Shown here in pieces: positions 5,541-6,885 of a DNA stretch of 6,885 nt. Made by a program: the position numbers and the translations under genes. The notes below the pieces were generated by a model that was not told the origin of the DNA, ran no database searches, and saw nothing but the letters and a program-made list of their open reading frames with translations. This stretch comes from Comamonas sp. (GTDB taxonomy: Bacteria; Pseudomonadota; Gammaproteobacteria; Burkholderiales; Burkholderiaceae_C), in assembly GCA_019236485.1 (NCBI GenBank), contig JAFAIY010000581.1:1-6885 (forward strand), written 5' to 3'. Each line of letters starts with the position of its first letter. Position 1 is the stretch's first letter.

Positions 5541-6725
5541 ATGACTAAGACGGAAACTTCCCGAATCTGGCCCGCCCTGGACGAGCTGCAGGCCTGGCGC
5601 CATGATTTTCACCGCCATCCCGAAACCGCTTTTCAGGAACATCGCACCAGCGCGCGCGTGGCCGAGCTGCTGCAGAGCTGGGGCCTGGAGGTGCACACCG
5701 GCCTGGCCGGCACCGGCGTGGTGGCCGTGCTCAAGGGCAGCCTGGGCGATGGCCCCAGCATAGGTCTGCGCGCCGATATGGATGCGCTGCATGTGCACGA
5801 GCTCAACAGCTGCGACCATGCCTCGCAGCATGCGGGCCGCATGCATGCCTGCGGCCATGACGGCCACACCAGCATGCTGCTGGGAGCGGCCAAGGTGCTG
5901 GCGGCCGCCCCCGAGTTTGCGGGCATAGTGCATTTCATCTTCCAGCCCGCCGAGGAAAACGAGGGCGGAGCGCGCGCCATGATCGAGGACGGGCTGTTTC
6001 AGCGCTTTCCCATGCAGGCCGTCTACAGCATGCACAACTGGCCCGGCCTGCCCGTGGGCACGGCGGCCGTGCATGCGGGCGCCGTGATGGCGGCCTTCGA
6101 CATCTTCGATCTGACGCTGAGCGGCAAGGGCTGCCATGCGGCCATGCCGCATCTGGGCAAGGACGCGCTGCTGGCCGCCTGCCAGCTGGTGACCCAGCTG
6201 CCCGCGCTGATAGCGCGCGAGCAGGAGGTGCACAAGCCCGCGGTGCTGAGCGTGACCAGCTTCAACGCCGGCGACACCTATAACGTGATGCCCGAGAAGA
6301 TCAAGCTGCGCGGCACGGTGCGCTGTTTCGACATGGAGCAGCGCGCGCGCATAGAGCAGCGTTTTCGCGATGCGATTGCGGCCACCTGCGCGCTGCACGG
6401 GCTGCAGGCCGAGCTCGACTATCGCGTGAGCTACCCGGCCACCATCAACAACGCCGCCCATGCCCAGGTCTGCGCCGCCGTGCTGGCCCGCGTGCTGGGC
6501 GAGGAGCAGGTGCGCCGCGACATGGTGCCCAGCATGGCCTCCGAGGACTTCGCCTTCATGGCCCAGGCCTGCCCGGGCGTGTATATCTGGCTGGGCAATG
6601 GCGAGAACAGCGCCTCGCTGCACAGCCCCAAGTACGACTTCAACGACAATGCTTTGCCCCTGGGCATGCGCTACTGGGTGGAGCTGGTCACGGCTCTGCT
6701 GCGCGACGGCCAGTTGCCGGCCTGA
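5541..6725 (+). CDS. M20 family metallo-amidohydrolase (hippurate/IAA-amino acid/N-acyl-amino acid hydrolase class)
   Basis: Cytosolic zinc-type metallohydrolase of 394 aa, normal for subfamily M20D, which cleaves amide bonds of N-acyl or N-aroyl amino acids (hippurate, IAA-amino acids and similar). Hallmarks in order: RHDFHRHPETAFQEHRTS (20-37); GLRADMDAL (75-83); the metal motif HACGHDGHT (102-110) with Cys104 and His106; FQPAEENEGGA (134-144) with Glu138/Glu139 as catalytic base and metal ligand; MHNWPGLPVG (164-173) with His165; the dimerisation-domain segment SGKGCHAAMPHLGKD (194-208); YNVMPEKIKLRGTVR (247-261); SMASEDFAFM (331-340); and LHSPKYDFND (360-369) with His361. All expected ligands are present, so it should be active. 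There is no signal peptide. It is co-transcribed with the DUF3100 protein, whose import would supply its substrate. The exact substrate cannot be read. Four Ile codons are ATA. Confidence 0.93.
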   Translation: MTKTETSRIWPALDELQAWRHDFHRHPETAFQEHRTSARVAELLQSWGLEVHTGLAGTGVVAVLKGSLGDGPSIGLRADMDALHVHELNSCDHASQHAGRMHACGHDGHTSMLLGAAKVLAAAPEFAGIVHFIFQPAEENEGGARAMIEDGLFQRFPMQAVYSMHNWPGLPVGTAAVHAGAVMAAFDIFDLTLSGKGCHAAMPHLGKDALLAACQLVTQLPALIAREQEVHKPAVLSVTSFNAGDTYNVMPEKIKLRGTVRCFDMEQRARIEQRFRDAIAATCALHGLQAELDYRVSYPATINNAAHAQVCAAVLARVLGEEQVRRDMVPSMASEDFAFMAQACPGVYIWLGNGENSASLHSPKYDFNDNALPLGMRYWVELVTALLRDGQLPA

Positions 6726-6743
6726 GCGATGTGCATACAGAAG

Positions 6744-6770
6744 AAGCCGGGTTTCAGCCCGGCTTTTTTT
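6744..6770 (+). terminator. Rho-independent terminator after the amidohydrolase gene
   Basis: AAGCCGGG (6744-6751) pairs perfectly with CCCGGCTT (6758-6765) around the loop TTTCAG, and the T-run 6764-6770 follows. The 5' flank AAG can extend the stem into the T-run with one G-U pair. It lies 18 bases after the stop codon and closes the two-gene operon. Confidence 0.92.
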
Positions 6771-6885
6771 ATGCGCGACAGGGTAGTTGCAACGTGTAAA
6801 TCAAGCGCCCGAATGTCGGAAGGCTGACACCCCGTGATGCGATTTGAGCGGCCGGCTCTATGATGTGTTCAGCGCTCCAGAGCTT
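6771..6885. other. Intergenic tail, nothing recognised
   Basis: The 115 bases after the terminator show no gene start, convincing promoter pair or repeat. GTTGCAAC (6786-6793) is a short 8-bp palindrome, and a TATGAT (6859-6864) lacks a properly spaced -35. This is probably the upstream region of a gene beyond the right edge. Confidence 0.5.

Noticed and set aside
4367..6623. Long open frames on the minus strand opposite the DUF3100 and M20 genes (4367-5515 and 5367-6623)
   Set aside because: They are antisense shadows typical of GC-rich DNA, with His/Gln/Gly-rich translations and no domain pattern; the plus-strand genes are well supported.
6824..6864. CTGACA and TATGAT as a promoter for a gene beyond the right edge
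   Set aside because: The spacing of 29 bases is far from the 16-18 expected.

Overview
The window reads as GC-rich chromosomal DNA from a betaproteobacterium. The best guess is order Burkholderiales, family Comamonadaceae (Comamonas or Delftia-like). This rests on codon choice, on LysR-type regulators facing transporter operons, and on protein flavour; no rRNA or marker gene confirms it. No mobile element, CRISPR array, tRNA or rRNA is visible. No gene-free stretch exceeds 300 bases.

Left module (1-2219): a LysR-type regulator, cut off by the left edge, is transcribed leftwards. It diverges from an MFS drug-efflux-like permease of the DHA2 type. The permease stop overlaps the start of a small NTF2-like (DUF4440-type) protein by ATGA, so the two are probably translationally coupled. 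This is the usual layout of a regulator with its efflux target operon.

Middle (2226-3087): a leftward gene converges on the DUF4440-like gene with a 6-base gap. It encodes a vicinal-oxygen-chelate (glyoxalase-like) domain joined to a C-terminal segment resembling the small PCP_red domain of protochlorophyllide reductase subunits. Upstream of it lie about 220 non-coding bases with a weak hairpin that may be a decayed family-specific interspersed repeat.

Right module (3088-6770): a complete LysR-type regulator diverges from a two-gene operon. The operon encodes a polytopic membrane protein that I assign to DUF3100 and an M20-type metallo-amidohydrolase (hippurate, IAA-amino-acid or N-acyl-amino-acid hydrolase class). 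The genes are 16 bases apart and end at a strong Rho-independent terminator. The simplest reading is uptake of an amide-linked compound followed by cytosolic hydrolysis.

The most striking element is a perfect 16-bp palindrome, CTGTATATATATACAG (4153-4168), just upstream of the DUF3100 start. It equals the core of the consensus LexA (SOS) operator of gamma/betaproteobacteria and overlaps a plausible -10 element. A second, AT-rich dyad (4073-4092) in the same intergenic region is a candidate site for the LysR regulator. Whether this transport/hydrolysis operon is really under DNA-damage control, or the palindrome serves another repressor, is the main open question.
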